47,263 bases of DNA, from contig NKXN01000040.1 of assembly GCA_002261155.1 (NCBI GenBank), forward strand, positions 1 to 47,263, written 5' to 3'. This DNA is from Bacillaceae bacterium SAS-127 (GTDB taxonomy: Bacteria > Bacillota > Bacilli > Bacillales > Domibacillaceae). The notes below the pieces were generated by a model, which worked only from the letters and a program-made list of their open reading frames with translations, was not told the DNA's origin and did not search any database. Shown here piece by piece: positions 34,089 to 43,592 of the stretch (position 1 is the first letter of the stretch; each line of letters opens with the position of its first letter). A program made the position numbers and the translations under genes.

Positions 34089-34511
34089 TCACTCACTTTT
34101 CTCCTTCAACTGACGAACTCCTTCTTTACATACACCGGCACTAAGCCAAGAACATCCCTCACAAAGAAAGTCTAGATCTTCTGGATCCACTCTTTCCGCT
34201 GTTCGTTTTATTATATCAGATTTGCGATATACCCCGTTTGCTTTCAAGCCTAAATGGCGAATAATATTTTGATCAAGAGTTGTTACATGTTGTTGTGAAG
34301 TTGGTGATGCCTCACATATCGTATCTCCTTTATTAGGACAAGAAAAACAAGCTTCATCAAAGCCAACCACAACTCGAATCATGAAATCTTTTTGTTCATC
34401 TCTTATATCTTCAACAATTTCTGTCATCGTCTCAATAAATTCTTTACTATACCCCATCCCTCTAAATCCGTGAACACATAGAAGATGATGGCCTCTCATT
34501 TGTTTCAACAT
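34089..34511 (-). CDS. DUF1284 protein with clustered cysteines
   Basis: This 140-residue protein belongs to DUF1284. It starts MLKQMRGHHLLCVHGFRGMG and has cysteine groups CFSCPNKGDTIC (middle) and CEGCSWLSAGVC (C-terminal), giving about seven cysteines. These suggest an Fe-S cluster or zinc site, but this is not established. The ATG at 34511 has the best spacing to GGAGGGG; the preceding ATG at 34514 is also possible. It is 60 bases from adeR and may be its own unit. Function unknown. Confidence 0.75.
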   Translation of the reverse strand: MLKQMRGHHLLCVHGFRGMGYSKEFIETMTEIVEDIRDEQKDFMIRVVVGFDEACFSCPNKGDTICEASPTSQQHVTTLDQNIIRHLGLKANGVYRKSDIIKRTAERVDPEDLDFLCEGCSWLSAGVCKEGVRQLKEKSE

Positions 34512-34563
34512 CATTCCCCTCCATTGTGTATTTATTATACAACATCATTGTTTAACAAAGCTA

Positions 34564-34606
34564 AAAAAAAGGAAGTATCCGCTTTAACTCGGACACTTCC
34601 TTTTTG
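34564..34606. terminator. strong hairpin between the two Cys-rich genes
   Basis: AAAAAGGAAGT pairs with ACTTCCTTTTT, with an inner CCG/CGG. It works on both strands and most likely stops the transcript of the zinc-ribbon gene. Confidence 0.75.
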
Positions 34607-34700
34607 GTTTTATAAATTAGCTGAAAGGTTTTAAAGTTTGCAGACGATCAAAATTGACTGTAGGCAAGTAGGAAAAAATTTTGAAGGCTATAGGAGGTAA

Positions 34701-34889
34701 TTAATATTTTCTCGAATCACAATTTGGACAAACATATACATCTTCTGCATCAAAAATCGTTCCACATTTTGTTTGCTCAAGAACGACTAACGCTTTTCGT
34801 AAATCAGCACGAACACCTTCCCATCCACAATCACACTTAATTTTGTTAAAAGAGCCAAACTTATATACGCCATAATTCATAGCATTCAC
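34701..34889 (-). CDS. small zinc-ribbon-like protein
   Basis: This 62-residue protein has a Cys4 pattern: CDCGW (about residues 19-23), a Cys at about 42, and CPNC (about 54-57), typical of a rubredoxin/zinc-ribbon knuckle. The rest is helical and polar (GVRADLRKALVVLEQT). No homologue is recognised. It could be a metal-binding accessory protein, with no direct evidence. An AGGGGTG-type binding site precedes the start. Confidence 0.65.
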   Translation of the reverse strand: MNAMNYGVYKFGSFNKIKCDCGWEGVRADLRKALVVLEQTKCGTIFDAEDVYVCPNCDSRKY

Positions 34890-35019
34890 CCCTTGAATAA
34901 ATTTTCAGAATAATCTCTGTAGTCTAATATTACACAATACAAGCATGGATTTCAATTTAAATATGTGAATTTTTTGTTAATTTTATCAAAGTCAAGTCTT
35001 GTTTTTATTTTAAAAAAGA

Positions 35020-35060
35020 AAATGGCTGTCTAAACATAGCATCGTTAGACAGCCGCTTTT
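35020..35060. terminator. bidirectional terminator, end of sco1
   Basis: GGCTGTCTAA (35024-35033) pairs with TTAGACAGCC (35045-35054), followed by GCTTTTTT on the plus strand and A/T-rich on the minus strand. Confidence 0.8.
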
Positions 35061-35648
35061 TTATTCCTTTATTAGTTGTTCCATATCTAGCACAATTTCA
35101 TCAAACGGCACATCTTTGTTGCCGCTATAACTTTTCACAACAGTTCCTTCTTTGTTAATTAAATAAAAGCTTGTTCCGTGCATAATTTGATCGGAATTAG
35201 GTTCTGGAATCGCTAGAGTTTGAAGGTTCTTCTCCGCAAACTCTTTAATGTATTCATCATCATAACCTGTTAATAAATCCCATTTACTTTCATCAACATC
35301 AAAATAAGAAATATATTCTTTCATTTTTTCAGGTGTATCATTTTTAGGGTCCACACTAAAAGAAACGATACGGTAATCTTCAATACCTTCTTCTTTTAAC
35401 ATTTTTTGCAGATCAGACATATTCTTTGTCATTGGCTGACAAACTGTTGTACAGTTTGTAAAGATGAGGTCAGCAATCCACACGGTGCCTTTTAAATCTT
35501 TAAGGCTCACTTCTTTATTGTCTTGATTGACATGAGTAAAGTCTTGCATTTTCACATCCATATTTCCTTGGAAGTCGCTGTTGCTACATCCAGTGATAAA
35601 TACGAGTGATGTGACGATCATAAGTACAATTAAACGAGATAACTTCAA
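35061..35648 (-). CDS. SCO1/SenC family copper lipoprotein (YpmQ-like)
   Basis: This 195-residue lipoprotein has a lipobox (VFITGC, Cys21) and a thioredoxin-fold SCO1 domain. The copper ligands are Cys66 and Cys70 in TNCTTVCQP and His157 in QIMHGTSFYL, all present. SCO1 proteins deliver or reduce copper for the CuA site of cytochrome oxidase in the membrane exterior. It resembles B. subtilis YpmQ (BsSco). CcdA, CcdC and related genes for thiol transfer lie at the right end of the window but not adjacent. Confidence 0.9.
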   Translation of the reverse strand: MKLSRLIVLMIVTSLVFITGCSNSDFQGNMDVKMQDFTHVNQDNKEVSLKDLKGTVWIADLIFTNCTTVCQPMTKNMSDLQKMLKEEGIEDYRIVSFSVDPKNDTPEKMKEYISYFDVDESKWDLLTGYDDEYIKEFAEKNLQTLAIPEPNSDQIMHGTSFYLINKEGTVVKSYSGNKDVPFDEIVLDMEQLIKE

Positions 35649-35788
35649 ATGAATTCCCTCCTACATGCATGTAAGGTGTGATAGTTCAATGGTATGGTAT
35701 CTCATTCAATTTCTCAACTAAATACAGTGGATGAATCTGAACAATTTATGAACACCTATAAATAAAAGTAATAAACTTCCTATTTCTT

Positions 35789-37900
35789 TTAATTAATTTT
35801 CATATATTCAACTTTTTCTCGTTTCTTTTCAATCAAAATCGTTAAACTAATGAGCGTGACAATAATCGTCGCCCCCATGTCAGATAAAATCGCAATCCAC
35901 AGGGTAAGTAATCCTGGAATCGTTAGCAATAAGGCGATTAATTTTAAGCCAAGAGCTAAAATAATATTTACCTTAATGATTCGGTTCACTCTTTGGCTAA
36001 TGGAAATAGCAGAAGGCAGTTTACCTAGATGGTCTTGCATTAACACAATATCAGCTGTTTCAATCGCGCTATCCGTTCCTTTCCCCATCGCAATGCCAAG
36101 ATTTGCTGTCGCTAGTGCGGGGGCATCATTAATACCGTCCCCTACCATTGCTGTCGCAGATGTTTCGGTTAATTCTTTGATTTTTTTCACTTTTTCATCC
36201 GGCAGTAACCCTGCATAATAATCCGTTAGACCGATGGCTGTCGCAACCTTTTCAGCCGATTTGTGATGATCACCCGTCAGCATAACCGTTTGTTTAATCC
36301 CATTTTCTTGAAGTTGTTTCATTAATTGATGAGCTTCTGGACGAATTTGATCTGAAATACCAAATAAACCAAGTACTTTGTCTTCATCAGCCACTGCCAC
36401 TAACGTATATCCACTTTCTTTTAGTTGTGCGATATCCTCTTTCACTTTATTCGATAATGTCAGGTGCGACAAACTGTTTTCATTTCCTAAATAATACATC
36501 TTTTCATCAACTCGAGCAGACACCCCTTGACCCACAATGGTTTGAACATCAGCCGCATCTGCTATTTGAGATACACTTTTTTCTACCTCTTTTACGACAG
36601 CAACCGCTAACGGATGGGAAGAATTTTTCTCGATAGCCCCTGCAATTTGATAAAAATTCGGTTCATAGACAATCGCTTGTTCCACATGAGGTTCACCCTT
36701 TGTTAACGTCCCTGTTTTATCAAAAGCAATTGTCTTTATTTTTCCTAATTGTTCTAAATGGACTCCACCTTTTACAAGGATACCATTTCTAGCGTTTCTC
36801 GTAATTCCAGATACAATGGCAATTGGAGAAGATAAGATTAACGCACACGGACAACCGACAATTAATACAGCGAGTCCTTGATAAAACCAAGTTCCCCAAT
36901 CCGCTCCAAAGATGAGTGGTGGTGCTACCATAACGATAGCTGCAATTAGCATGATCACAGGCGTATAGTATTTAGCAAAGCGATTAATAAATAGTTCGGT
37001 AGGTGTTTTCGTTTCTTGAGCTTCTTCGACAAGATGTAAAATTTTAGCTAGCGAAGAGTCCTCGTAAGCCTTCACGATCTCAACTTTTAATAAACCTTCA
37101 TTATTAACACTACCGCCAAATACATCGTCTCCTACTTGTTTATCGGCAGGCATCGATTCTCCCGTAATCGCCGCTTCATTAACTGAGCTTTTCCCTTCGA
37201 TTACTTTTCCATCAGAAGGAATCTTTTCTCCTGCCTTAACAAGAACAATATCTCCAATTTCCAAAGCAGAGATGGGAACTACTCTTTCATGCCCTCCATT
37301 AATCAAGACAGCTTCTTTTGGAGCGACTTGAAGTAAAGTAGCCATAGACTTTCTAGCCTTTTCCATACCCAACCCTTCTAAATATTCATTTAATCCAAAA
37401 AGAATCGCTACTAGCGTTCCTTCACGCCATTCACCGATACTAAACGCACCAATTAAGGCAACTGTCATTAACGTGTCAATGTTGAATTTAAGACGAAACA
37501 GATTTTTCATCCCTTTAATAAACGTCTGATAACCACTAATTGCTGTTGCAACAACATACATAGATACGATTGCAACAACAGGCAGATAATCTTCAAGCAG
37601 GAAAGCAGAAGCAAACAAGATCGTCGAAATAGAAATCAACATTTTCCAATTTGGACCGCTATGGCTCTCCGCATGATGATGTTCCTCTTCATCAGCACCT
37701 TCCTGCTCTTTAATAATAACTGCGCCATCTTTTGCTAGTATTTTTTCAACATTAGGCAAATCGACACCTTCTGGCACAGCCAACTTACCTGAATTAAAGT
37801 ATATTCTGGCTTCCTCTCCATTTGGGAGCTTTTGAATTTCTTCTTCCATTTCACGAGCACAATTCGCACATGAAAGGCCTTTCAATCGATACTCCGCCAT
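35789..37900 (-). CDS. P1B-type ATPase for Zn/Cd/Pb export (CadA/ZntA-like)
   Basis: This 703-residue P-type ATPase has an N-terminal HMA domain with CANC (residues 11-14) and a short His-rich linker (EEEHHHAESHSG). Functional sites are TGES (actuator), CPC in GCPCALILS, the phosphorylated Asp in DKTGTLTKGE, and a hinge GDGINDAPAL. TM8-like segment carries K and D (LGLKLIALLL ... AILSDMGA), the P1B-2 pattern for Zn/Cd/Pb. I chose the ATG at 37900 because AAAGGGG is eight bases upstream; the GTG at 37909 overlaps that site. An ArsR/CzrA-like dyad lies at 37971-37982. Confidence 0.92.
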   Translation of the reverse strand: MAEYRLKGLSCANCAREMEEEIQKLPNGEEARIYFNSGKLAVPEGVDLPNVEKILAKDGAVIIKEQEGADEEEHHHAESHSGPNWKMLISISTILFASAFLLEDYLPVVAIVSMYVVATAISGYQTFIKGMKNLFRLKFNIDTLMTVALIGAFSIGEWREGTLVAILFGLNEYLEGLGMEKARKSMATLLQVAPKEAVLINGGHERVVPISALEIGDIVLVKAGEKIPSDGKVIEGKSSVNEAAITGESMPADKQVGDDVFGGSVNNEGLLKVEIVKAYEDSSLAKILHLVEEAQETKTPTELFINRFAKYYTPVIMLIAAIVMVAPPLIFGADWGTWFYQGLAVLIVGCPCALILSSPIAIVSGITRNARNGILVKGGVHLEQLGKIKTIAFDKTGTLTKGEPHVEQAIVYEPNFYQIAGAIEKNSSHPLAVAVVKEVEKSVSQIADAADVQTIVGQGVSARVDEKMYYLGNENSLSHLTLSNKVKEDIAQLKESGYTLVAVADEDKVLGLFGISDQIRPEAHQLMKQLQENGIKQTVMLTGDHHKSAEKVATAIGLTDYYAGLLPDEKVKKIKELTETSATAMVGDGINDAPALATANLGIAMGKGTDSAIETADIVLMQDHLGKLPSAISISQRVNRIIKVNIILALGLKLIALLLTIPGLLTLWIAILSDMGATIIVTLISLTILIEKKREKVEYMKIN

Positions 37901-37970
37901 AAAAGGCACCCCTTTTCTTGAATGTCATTTGAGTTGATCGTAACATATTTTCTAAGTTCTGTATATGATT

Positions 37971-37982
37971 ATATGCTCATAT
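37971..37982. promoter_or_regulatory. possible ArsR/SmtB-type operator upstream of the P-type ATPase
   Basis: ATATGCTCATAT is a perfect 5-2-5 dyad about 70 bases upstream of the start. It resembles the centre of CzrA/CadC-type operators. No regulator gene is in this window. Confidence 0.35.
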
Positions 37983-37997
37983 TATAAAATATGTACC

Positions 37998-38037
37998 AAT
38001 CGCAAGGGGCGTGCAATTTAGCAACGCCCCCTATTGC
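37998..38037 (-). terminator. hairpin after sbcC
   Basis: GCAAGGGGCGTGC and GCAACGCCCCCTATTGC form a GC-rich stem (one mismatch and small bulge) eight bases after the sbcC stop. Little T tract is seen. Confidence 0.6.
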
Positions 38038-38045
38038 AAATAACA

Positions 38046-41000
38046 TTATCCGAAAAACTGAAACTCCGTGTAGCTACCACTTTGAGTAGAGATCACTTCT
38101 AAGCGTGCTTCTATTCTTTCTTTCAATTCTGGAACGTGAGAAATCACTCCCACTAACCGACCACTGCTTTGAATATCCATTAACGCTTCAACCGCTTGAT
38201 CGAGTGATTCTTGATCGAGCGTACCAAAACCTTCATCAATAAACATCGTTTCTAACGATACACCACCCGCATATTGCTGAACGACTTCTGCTAAGCCGAG
38301 TGCTAACGCTAAAGAGGCTTTAAAGCTTTCTCCACCAGATAATGTTTTAACGTGACGTTCTTGTCCCGTGTATTGATCAAACACCAATAATTCAAGGCCA
38401 CTTTGCGCATTGCCTTTCGCTCGATCCGTTTTTCGAAGTAAATAATAACGTCCTGCGGTCATTTTTACAAGGCGTTCATTGGCCACCTTTAAAATATCAT
38501 CTAAAAATGAAGCAAGTACGTATCTTTCAAAAGTTAACTTATGAACATTGTTTCCGTGTGCCATGTCATACAGATGCCCGATTAATTGATATTTCTCCTC
38601 TAGCTCCTTTAAATCTTCGTTTAGTTCCTCTGCTCGTTCTTTAATTCGCTGACAATCACGAATGAGGGCGGACGTCACAGCCCATCTCTCCTGCTCGGCG
38701 GTGATTTGTTCCGTGATCGATGCTAACTCCTCCTTTATTCGCTCCAAATCCGGCTTCTCCACACCTTCTAACAATTGGATAAGTTCTTGCCTTCTATCTG
38801 AGACAGATCGTAACTCCTCGTTGTACGTCATAATCTCTTGCTGTATTTGCTTAACGGCTACTTCCGACCGCTTGCTGCTTTCATATTGCTTATAATCCTT
38901 AAACTGATACTGATTCATTAATTCCAGAAACACGTTGCGCTCTTTTTCTAACTGCTCCTGCTTACCTTTATACATATATTCCACTTCTTGAAGAGTAGCC
39001 GCTACTGTCGCGATACTTTTTTCGTGTAGCTGTTTTTGCTTCAATGCTTGGTCGAATTGGTCAAGCAATTGTTGTTTCCGTTTTTCCGCCTGCTGGAACA
39101 CTTGGTCAAAAGCTGTTTTCTGTTGAATAGCAACAGGAATATTTTTCAATAACTGTTCCACTTCTGCACGTTTTGTGACAAATCGTTCTTGGGCGTGATT
39201 TACCTTCGTATTCAGTTCATTGATCTCTTGTTGAAGTTTTTGTTTCGATCGTTTCAACTCTTCCTTCGTTTCCATCCATTTTGTTTTTAATTTCAGTCTT
39301 TCCTTCGCTTCTTGAATGATCGCTTCACTTGCTTGCTTTTTCTTCAAAAGTTCTTGGGCTGAGAAGTCATTGTCTAAACCACTTGCTTGCGCTTCTTGCT
39401 CCAGCTTCCCTAACGCTTCCATACTAAGTTCAAGGCGAGTCTGCTTCTCTAGTTTGCTCTTTTCTATTGTACGGTGTTCCTGTTCTAGCCTTTCTAGCTC
39501 CGCTTTCGCCAATTGTATATCCTCTTTCGCTGGTCCTGCTAACACTTCTGAAGCCGGATGCGGATGATGGGTAGAACCACAAACCGAACAAGCTTCTCCA
39601 GGTATTAATGTCGCAGCTAGTATCCCCGCTTGATGCTTATTCCATCCTGATTCTAACGCTGTTAGTGTAGTTCGAGCGTGAAGAAGCTGATCACTTTTTT
39701 CTTTCTCTTGCTCTTTGAACTCGCGATGCTGCTGTTGTAGTAGCGAAATATCTGTTTGCTTTGTTACTATTTCATGACGCAACTGAATATGGCTATTTAC
39801 TTTTGTTAGCTTCGCTTCTTCCTGATACAACTGACTTTGCCAATGATCTAAAGAAGAAAGCTCTATTTCCACTTGCTCCATTTGACGCTCGACTTCTTCA
39901 TATTGATCGGATAACTGCAAACGCCGACCTTCTAATTGCTTCGTTTGTATTTTCCGTTGCTCTAGCTGTTGTTGCTCGTCATCTAGTGAGTAGACAGCTG
40001 CTTTCATCGCATATAGTTTACTGACCTCTTCAGTCGCCTGATGTCGCTCGTCTTCTTTCGATTTCTCTACTTCCCATACTTTTTCAGCTTGAATATAAGC
40101 TTCCTGCTTTAAAGCTAATTCCTTTTTCGTCTGTTCAATTCTTTCATGAAGCCGATCGAGTTCGCTCTTTAACGCCTTACACTCTTTCTCCTGTTGCTCA
40201 AGCTTAGTTGCTTTTTCAGCCCATACAATTTCAGCTTGTTTATTTAAAATGTCCTCTTTCCTTCCTTGTAACTGTTGGAACTGTTTGTCTAGCTGCTCTT
40301 TTTTCTCGATTTGACTCGTGATTCGCTCAGCCTGATCGAGCTTTCTATTCCATTCATCACGTAAATGGCTCTGATTTGAAAGAGTTTGTTGAATATGCTG
40401 CGATTGAGCCGTCAAGTCTTCGATATCTGTTGCAAGCTGAGTACGTACAGCTGCTTCATTTAAAGGTGACACTTCGAGTAATTGAACCATTTCTTCAGAA
40501 GGTGATTGAATACTTTTTAATAACTGCGTTCGTTCCTCCGCACCTGATTGCACTTTCTGCTTTAAAGCGTTTGCTTCTGTCTTTAATTTTTCTTCAATCT
40601 TTTTGTAAAATTGTGTGTGGAACAGTCGTTGCAATATTTGTTCTTTATCTTTGCTATCAGAAACGAGTAACTTTCTAAACTCTCCTTGAGGAATCATTAA
40701 TATTTGGCGAAACTGATTAGCGTCTAATTGAACGATTTCTTTAACTTTCTCATCGACATCTCGCACATTAGCTGCTAGAAGCTTTTTTTCTCCATCATTT
40801 GTCCACTCATACAGCTCTGCTTTTGCCGTTACTGTTCGATAACCATCCCCGCGTTCTTTCTTTTTTTCTTGTTGAGGGGAACGATAGATTTCATATGTAT
40901 GACCCTTTAACGAAAATTGAAGCATCACTTCTGTTAACATGTCATTGCTGGCAAAATGGCTACGAAGTTCGGCACCGGTGCGCCCCTCACCGCTCGCTCG

Positions 41001-41162
41001 CCCATAAATCGCAAAGCTAATGCCATCAAAGATTGTCGTTTTTCCCGAGCCTGTTCGACCAGAAATCACAAACATCGTACGGTTTTCAAGCTGACCAAAA
41101 TCGATGACTTCTGTTTTGGCATAAGGACCAAATGCTTGCATCATTAATTTTAACGGCTTCAT
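38046..41162 (-). CDS. sbcC: exonuclease subunit SbcC (Rad50-like)
   Basis: This 1038-residue SMC-like ATPase pairs with SbcD to cut DNA hairpins and ends. Walker A is GRTGSGKTT (residues 35-43), the signature motif LSGGESFKASLALALGLAEV and Walker B METMFIDEGFGTLD are at the C-terminus. Between them lie two long coiled coils with a zinc hook CSVC at about 522-525. Length is typical. Its start overlaps the sbcD stop by four bases, so the two are cotranslated; a hairpin follows. Confidence 0.95.
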   Translation of the reverse strand: MKPLKLMMQAFGPYAKTEVIDFGQLENRTMFVISGRTGSGKTTIFDGISFAIYGRASGEGRTGAELRSHFASNDMLTEVMLQFSLKGHTYEIYRSPQQEKKKERGDGYRTVTAKAELYEWTNDGEKKLLAANVRDVDEKVKEIVQLDANQFRQILMIPQGEFRKLLVSDSKDKEQILQRLFHTQFYKKIEEKLKTEANALKQKVQSGAEERTQLLKSIQSPSEEMVQLLEVSPLNEAAVRTQLATDIEDLTAQSQHIQQTLSNQSHLRDEWNRKLDQAERITSQIEKKEQLDKQFQQLQGRKEDILNKQAEIVWAEKATKLEQQEKECKALKSELDRLHERIEQTKKELALKQEAYIQAEKVWEVEKSKEDERHQATEEVSKLYAMKAAVYSLDDEQQQLEQRKIQTKQLEGRRLQLSDQYEEVERQMEQVEIELSSLDHWQSQLYQEEAKLTKVNSHIQLRHEIVTKQTDISLLQQQHREFKEQEKEKSDQLLHARTTLTALESGWNKHQAGILAATLIPGEACSVCGSTHHPHPASEVLAGPAKEDIQLAKAELERLEQEHRTIEKSKLEKQTRLELSMEALGKLEQEAQASGLDNDFSAQELLKKKQASEAIIQEAKERLKLKTKWMETKEELKRSKQKLQQEINELNTKVNHAQERFVTKRAEVEQLLKNIPVAIQQKTAFDQVFQQAEKRKQQLLDQFDQALKQKQLHEKSIATVAATLQEVEYMYKGKQEQLEKERNVFLELMNQYQFKDYKQYESSKRSEVAVKQIQQEIMTYNEELRSVSDRRQELIQLLEGVEKPDLERIKEELASITEQITAEQERWAVTSALIRDCQRIKERAEELNEDLKELEEKYQLIGHLYDMAHGNNVHKLTFERYVLASFLDDILKVANERLVKMTAGRYYLLRKTDRAKGNAQSGLELLVFDQYTGQERHVKTLSGGESFKASLALALGLAEVVQQYAGGVSLETMFIDEGFGTLDQESLDQAVEALMDIQSSGRLVGVISHVPELKERIEARLEVISTQSGSYTEFQFFG

Positions 41163-42304
41163 TTTTGCTCGACCTCCAATTTGACCTCCTGGATCGTTTT
41201 CTCCATTACTTCTTTCTTATCTAACGTAAATGGCTCCGTCGTCATTTGTGTGTAAAAATCCGAAAAGAGATCCAGTTCAGTTTTTTTCTCATCCCGTACC
41301 GACGTATAATTTTGCTTCTTTTTTTGATCCGTAAGTTCGATTTTTCGATCAAGATGTAACACATTCGGATATACTTGCCTTAATTTATTCATCGGATCAA
41401 TGAGTGCACCTTTGTCGAGCAAGGTAACTTTTAAATAGTCTTCTACTTGTTCTGTTTGAATGCGACTTGGATCTAGTAATTCTTCAAGCGTCCCTTCTAT
41501 TTCGCGCATATCTCTTGTTGGAATGAGCGTTCGCTCTTCAATCGCGACTTTTCCATCATCTGTAATCTCAACAATCGAAATACTTTTTCGCTGTTTCGCT
41601 TCGGAGAACGAGTATTTTAATAGAGATCCTGAATAGCGGACCGTATCATGGCGAATGGCATCGGGACTATGTAAATGCCCAAGAGCTGTATAATCAAAAA
41701 GCTCAAACAAATCAATACTCACACAACCTGAGCCCCCAACCGATAACGTTCGTTCGGAATCACTCGTTTGACCACCAAGAACAAACGCATGTCCAACGAA
41801 TACGTTGATCTCGTCTTTATTCATCTCTTCTTCTATTTTTCCAATGATCGCTTTCATTGCCTCTTGATGAGAATGAATCGACTCATTACCTAACAACTCG
41901 CGAACGACTCCAGGTTCTGCATAAGGAACACAATAGAAATTCACACCGTTAATCGATACAGGTGCGAAGTCTTGATCAAGCTTCCCCTTTAAATAAAAAT
42001 TGCTCTGCTTAAACCATGAAGTCCCGAAAGATAATCGCTCGGCACTGTCATGATTTCCAGCAATCGCGACAACCGGTATCTCAAGCTCAACATTAATTTG
42101 AAACATAACCTCATTTAGTAACTCGACGGCTTCTGTAGGCGGAACCGAACGGTCATACAAGTCGCCTGCAATAACGACGGCGTCCGGCTTTTCTTGTTTA
42201 ACTGTTTCGACAAATTGTCGAAGTACCTCCCTCTGTTCAGCTGTCATATATACTCCATGAACGAGCTTGCCTAAATGCCAGTCCGCTGTATGAATAAATT
42301 TCAC
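41159..42304 (-). CDS. sbcD: exonuclease subunit SbcD (Mre11-like)
   Basis: This 381-residue nuclease has the five phosphoesterase motifs: HTADWHLGK (5-13), GDLYDRSVPP, GNHDSAER, GHAFVLGG and LGHLHSPD. It needs manganese and works with SbcC on hairpins and double-strand ends. The start is the ATG at 42304. It is the first gene of the pair and is divergent from the K+ channel gene; no LexA box is recognised between them. Confidence 0.96.
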   Translation of the reverse strand: MKFIHTADWHLGKLVHGVYMTAEQREVLRQFVETVKQEKPDAVVIAGDLYDRSVPPTEAVELLNEVMFQINVELEIPVVAIAGNHDSAERLSFGTSWFKQSNFYLKGKLDQDFAPVSINGVNFYCVPYAEPGVVRELLGNESIHSHQEAMKAIIGKIEEEMNKDEINVFVGHAFVLGGQTSDSERTLSVGGSGCVSIDLFELFDYTALGHLHSPDAIRHDTVRYSGSLLKYSFSEAKQRKSISIVEITDDGKVAIEERTLIPTRDMREIEGTLEELLDPSRIQTEQVEDYLKVTLLDKGALIDPMNKLRQVYPNVLHLDRKIELTDQKKKQNYTSVRDEKKTELDLFSDFYTQMTTEPFTLDKKEVMEKTIQEVKLEVEQK

Positions 42305-42423
42305 TTACCTCACCTCTGTCATAGTCTATATATTTAATAGTAACGAATTCTTATATGAATGCAAACGTCAAAGAATAATATAGTATACTGAAAAGAGTGA
42401 ATTCTTTAAAAGAAGGTGATTAC

Positions 42424-43482
42424 ATGCAATTCTTTTTAAAAATGCTAGGAATAGTTCAAAAAACGAGGTTTCGCCACCTCTTTTTTTGGGCGGGTGGATT
42501 GCTTTTTCTCTCCGCTTTCATAATGAGATTGTTAGAACCGGATACTTTTCCGACTATGTTTGATAGTTTCTGGTACGTAATGACCACTGTAACAACAGTT
42601 GGATATGGTGATTACTCTCCAGAAACAACGAGTGGGCGATTGTTCGCCATTACTTTTCTATATTTACTTGGCATCGGTATACTAGGGATGGTAATTGGGA
42701 AGATCGTTCAATTTTTTTCTCTTTACCAACAATATAAGGAGGAAGGAAAGTTGACCTATCGTAAAAAAGGACATTACATTTTTATCGGCTGGTGTGAGGA
42801 AAAATCAAAAGAAGCAATTTCTACGGTCTTGTTGAACTATCCAGAGGCTGAAATCGTGCTTATTGATACGTTAGAGAAATGCCCATTTACTCATGAACGT
42901 TTGCATTATATTCAAGGTGACTTAACGGAAGAAAGCACGCTAGAAAAAGCGAATATTCGTCATTGCCGTCGCGTATCTATTTTCTCTCCTTCTCACATTC
43001 AAAATCCCACACTAGCTGACGGCCATACGCTCTTAATTGCTGCCAGCATCGAAGCCTTTTCGGCTAAATACGGCATCGAGTTATATACAATTGTTGAAAT
43101 GCGAAAAGAAAACCATCGAGCAAGTTTTGAAAAAGCGAATATTGATGAAATTGTTCTCTCCACCGAATCAGTCGCTCGCATGATGGCAAAGGCGGCTGTC
43201 GTAGAAGGGTCCAATCAGCTATTTTTTCAATTGTTAAACGATCAAGCAGGGCATGATTTACGACAAATTCGACCAGAAAACCTTTGGGCTACTTACGGAG
43301 AAGTCAATGAATGGTTGGAACAACGAGGAGCGAACCTTATTTCTGATCGAGGAGATATGAGCATTATTCAAAAACGAAATGATAGAATCCCTGATTCCGC
43401 CTGCTTATTATTTGCATGCGATGATGATCATTATGAACAAATCATGACAGAAATCAAGAAAATGAAAACACTTCTGCCATAA
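42424..43482 (+). CDS. yugO: two-TM potassium channel with RCK domain (YugO-like)
   Basis: This 352-residue membrane protein has two transmembrane helices flanking a pore loop with the selectivity filter TVTTVGYGDYSPET. After the second helix comes an RCK/TrkA-N domain (GHYIFIGWCEEKSKEAI ... ADGHTLLIAASIEAFSAKYG) that senses cytoplasmic ligands. It is of the same build as B. subtilis YugO, which releases K+ during biofilm electrical signalling, though the match is by architecture. The ATG at 42424 is supported by an AAGGTGAT site. Confidence 0.85.
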   Translation: MQFFLKMLGIVQKTRFRHLFFWAGGLLFLSAFIMRLLEPDTFPTMFDSFWYVMTTVTTVGYGDYSPETTSGRLFAITFLYLLGIGILGMVIGKIVQFFSLYQQYKEEGKLTYRKKGHYIFIGWCEEKSKEAISTVLLNYPEAEIVLIDTLEKCPFTHERLHYIQGDLTEESTLEKANIRHCRRVSIFSPSHIQNPTLADGHTLLIAASIEAFSAKYGIELYTIVEMRKENHRASFEKANIDEIVLSTESVARMMAKAAVVEGSNQLFFQLLNDQAGHDLRQIRPENLWATYGEVNEWLEQRGANLISDRGDMSIIQKRNDRIPDSACLLFACDDDHYEQIMTEIKKMKTLLP

Positions 43483-43528
43483 TATCTTTCATGGATTCTA
43501 CTAAAAAATAGCTCCGATAGTTTATCTA

Positions 43529-43557
43529 TTGTTTCACCTCCATCAATTGTCTATAAT
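43529..43557 (+). promoter_or_regulatory. promoter of yneK
   Basis: TTGTTT (43529-43534) and TATAAT (43552-43557) are separated by 17 bases and lie about 35 bases upstream of the yneK start. Confidence 0.65.
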
Positions 43558-43592
43558 AGTAACGAAAGTAAGTGATAGTTGGGGGTTACATA

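Noticed and set aside
42305-42423. LexA (SOS) box between sbcD and the K+ channel gene
   Set aside because: The nearest sequence (CGAATTCTTATATG) departs from the Bacillus SOS consensus at several key positions.
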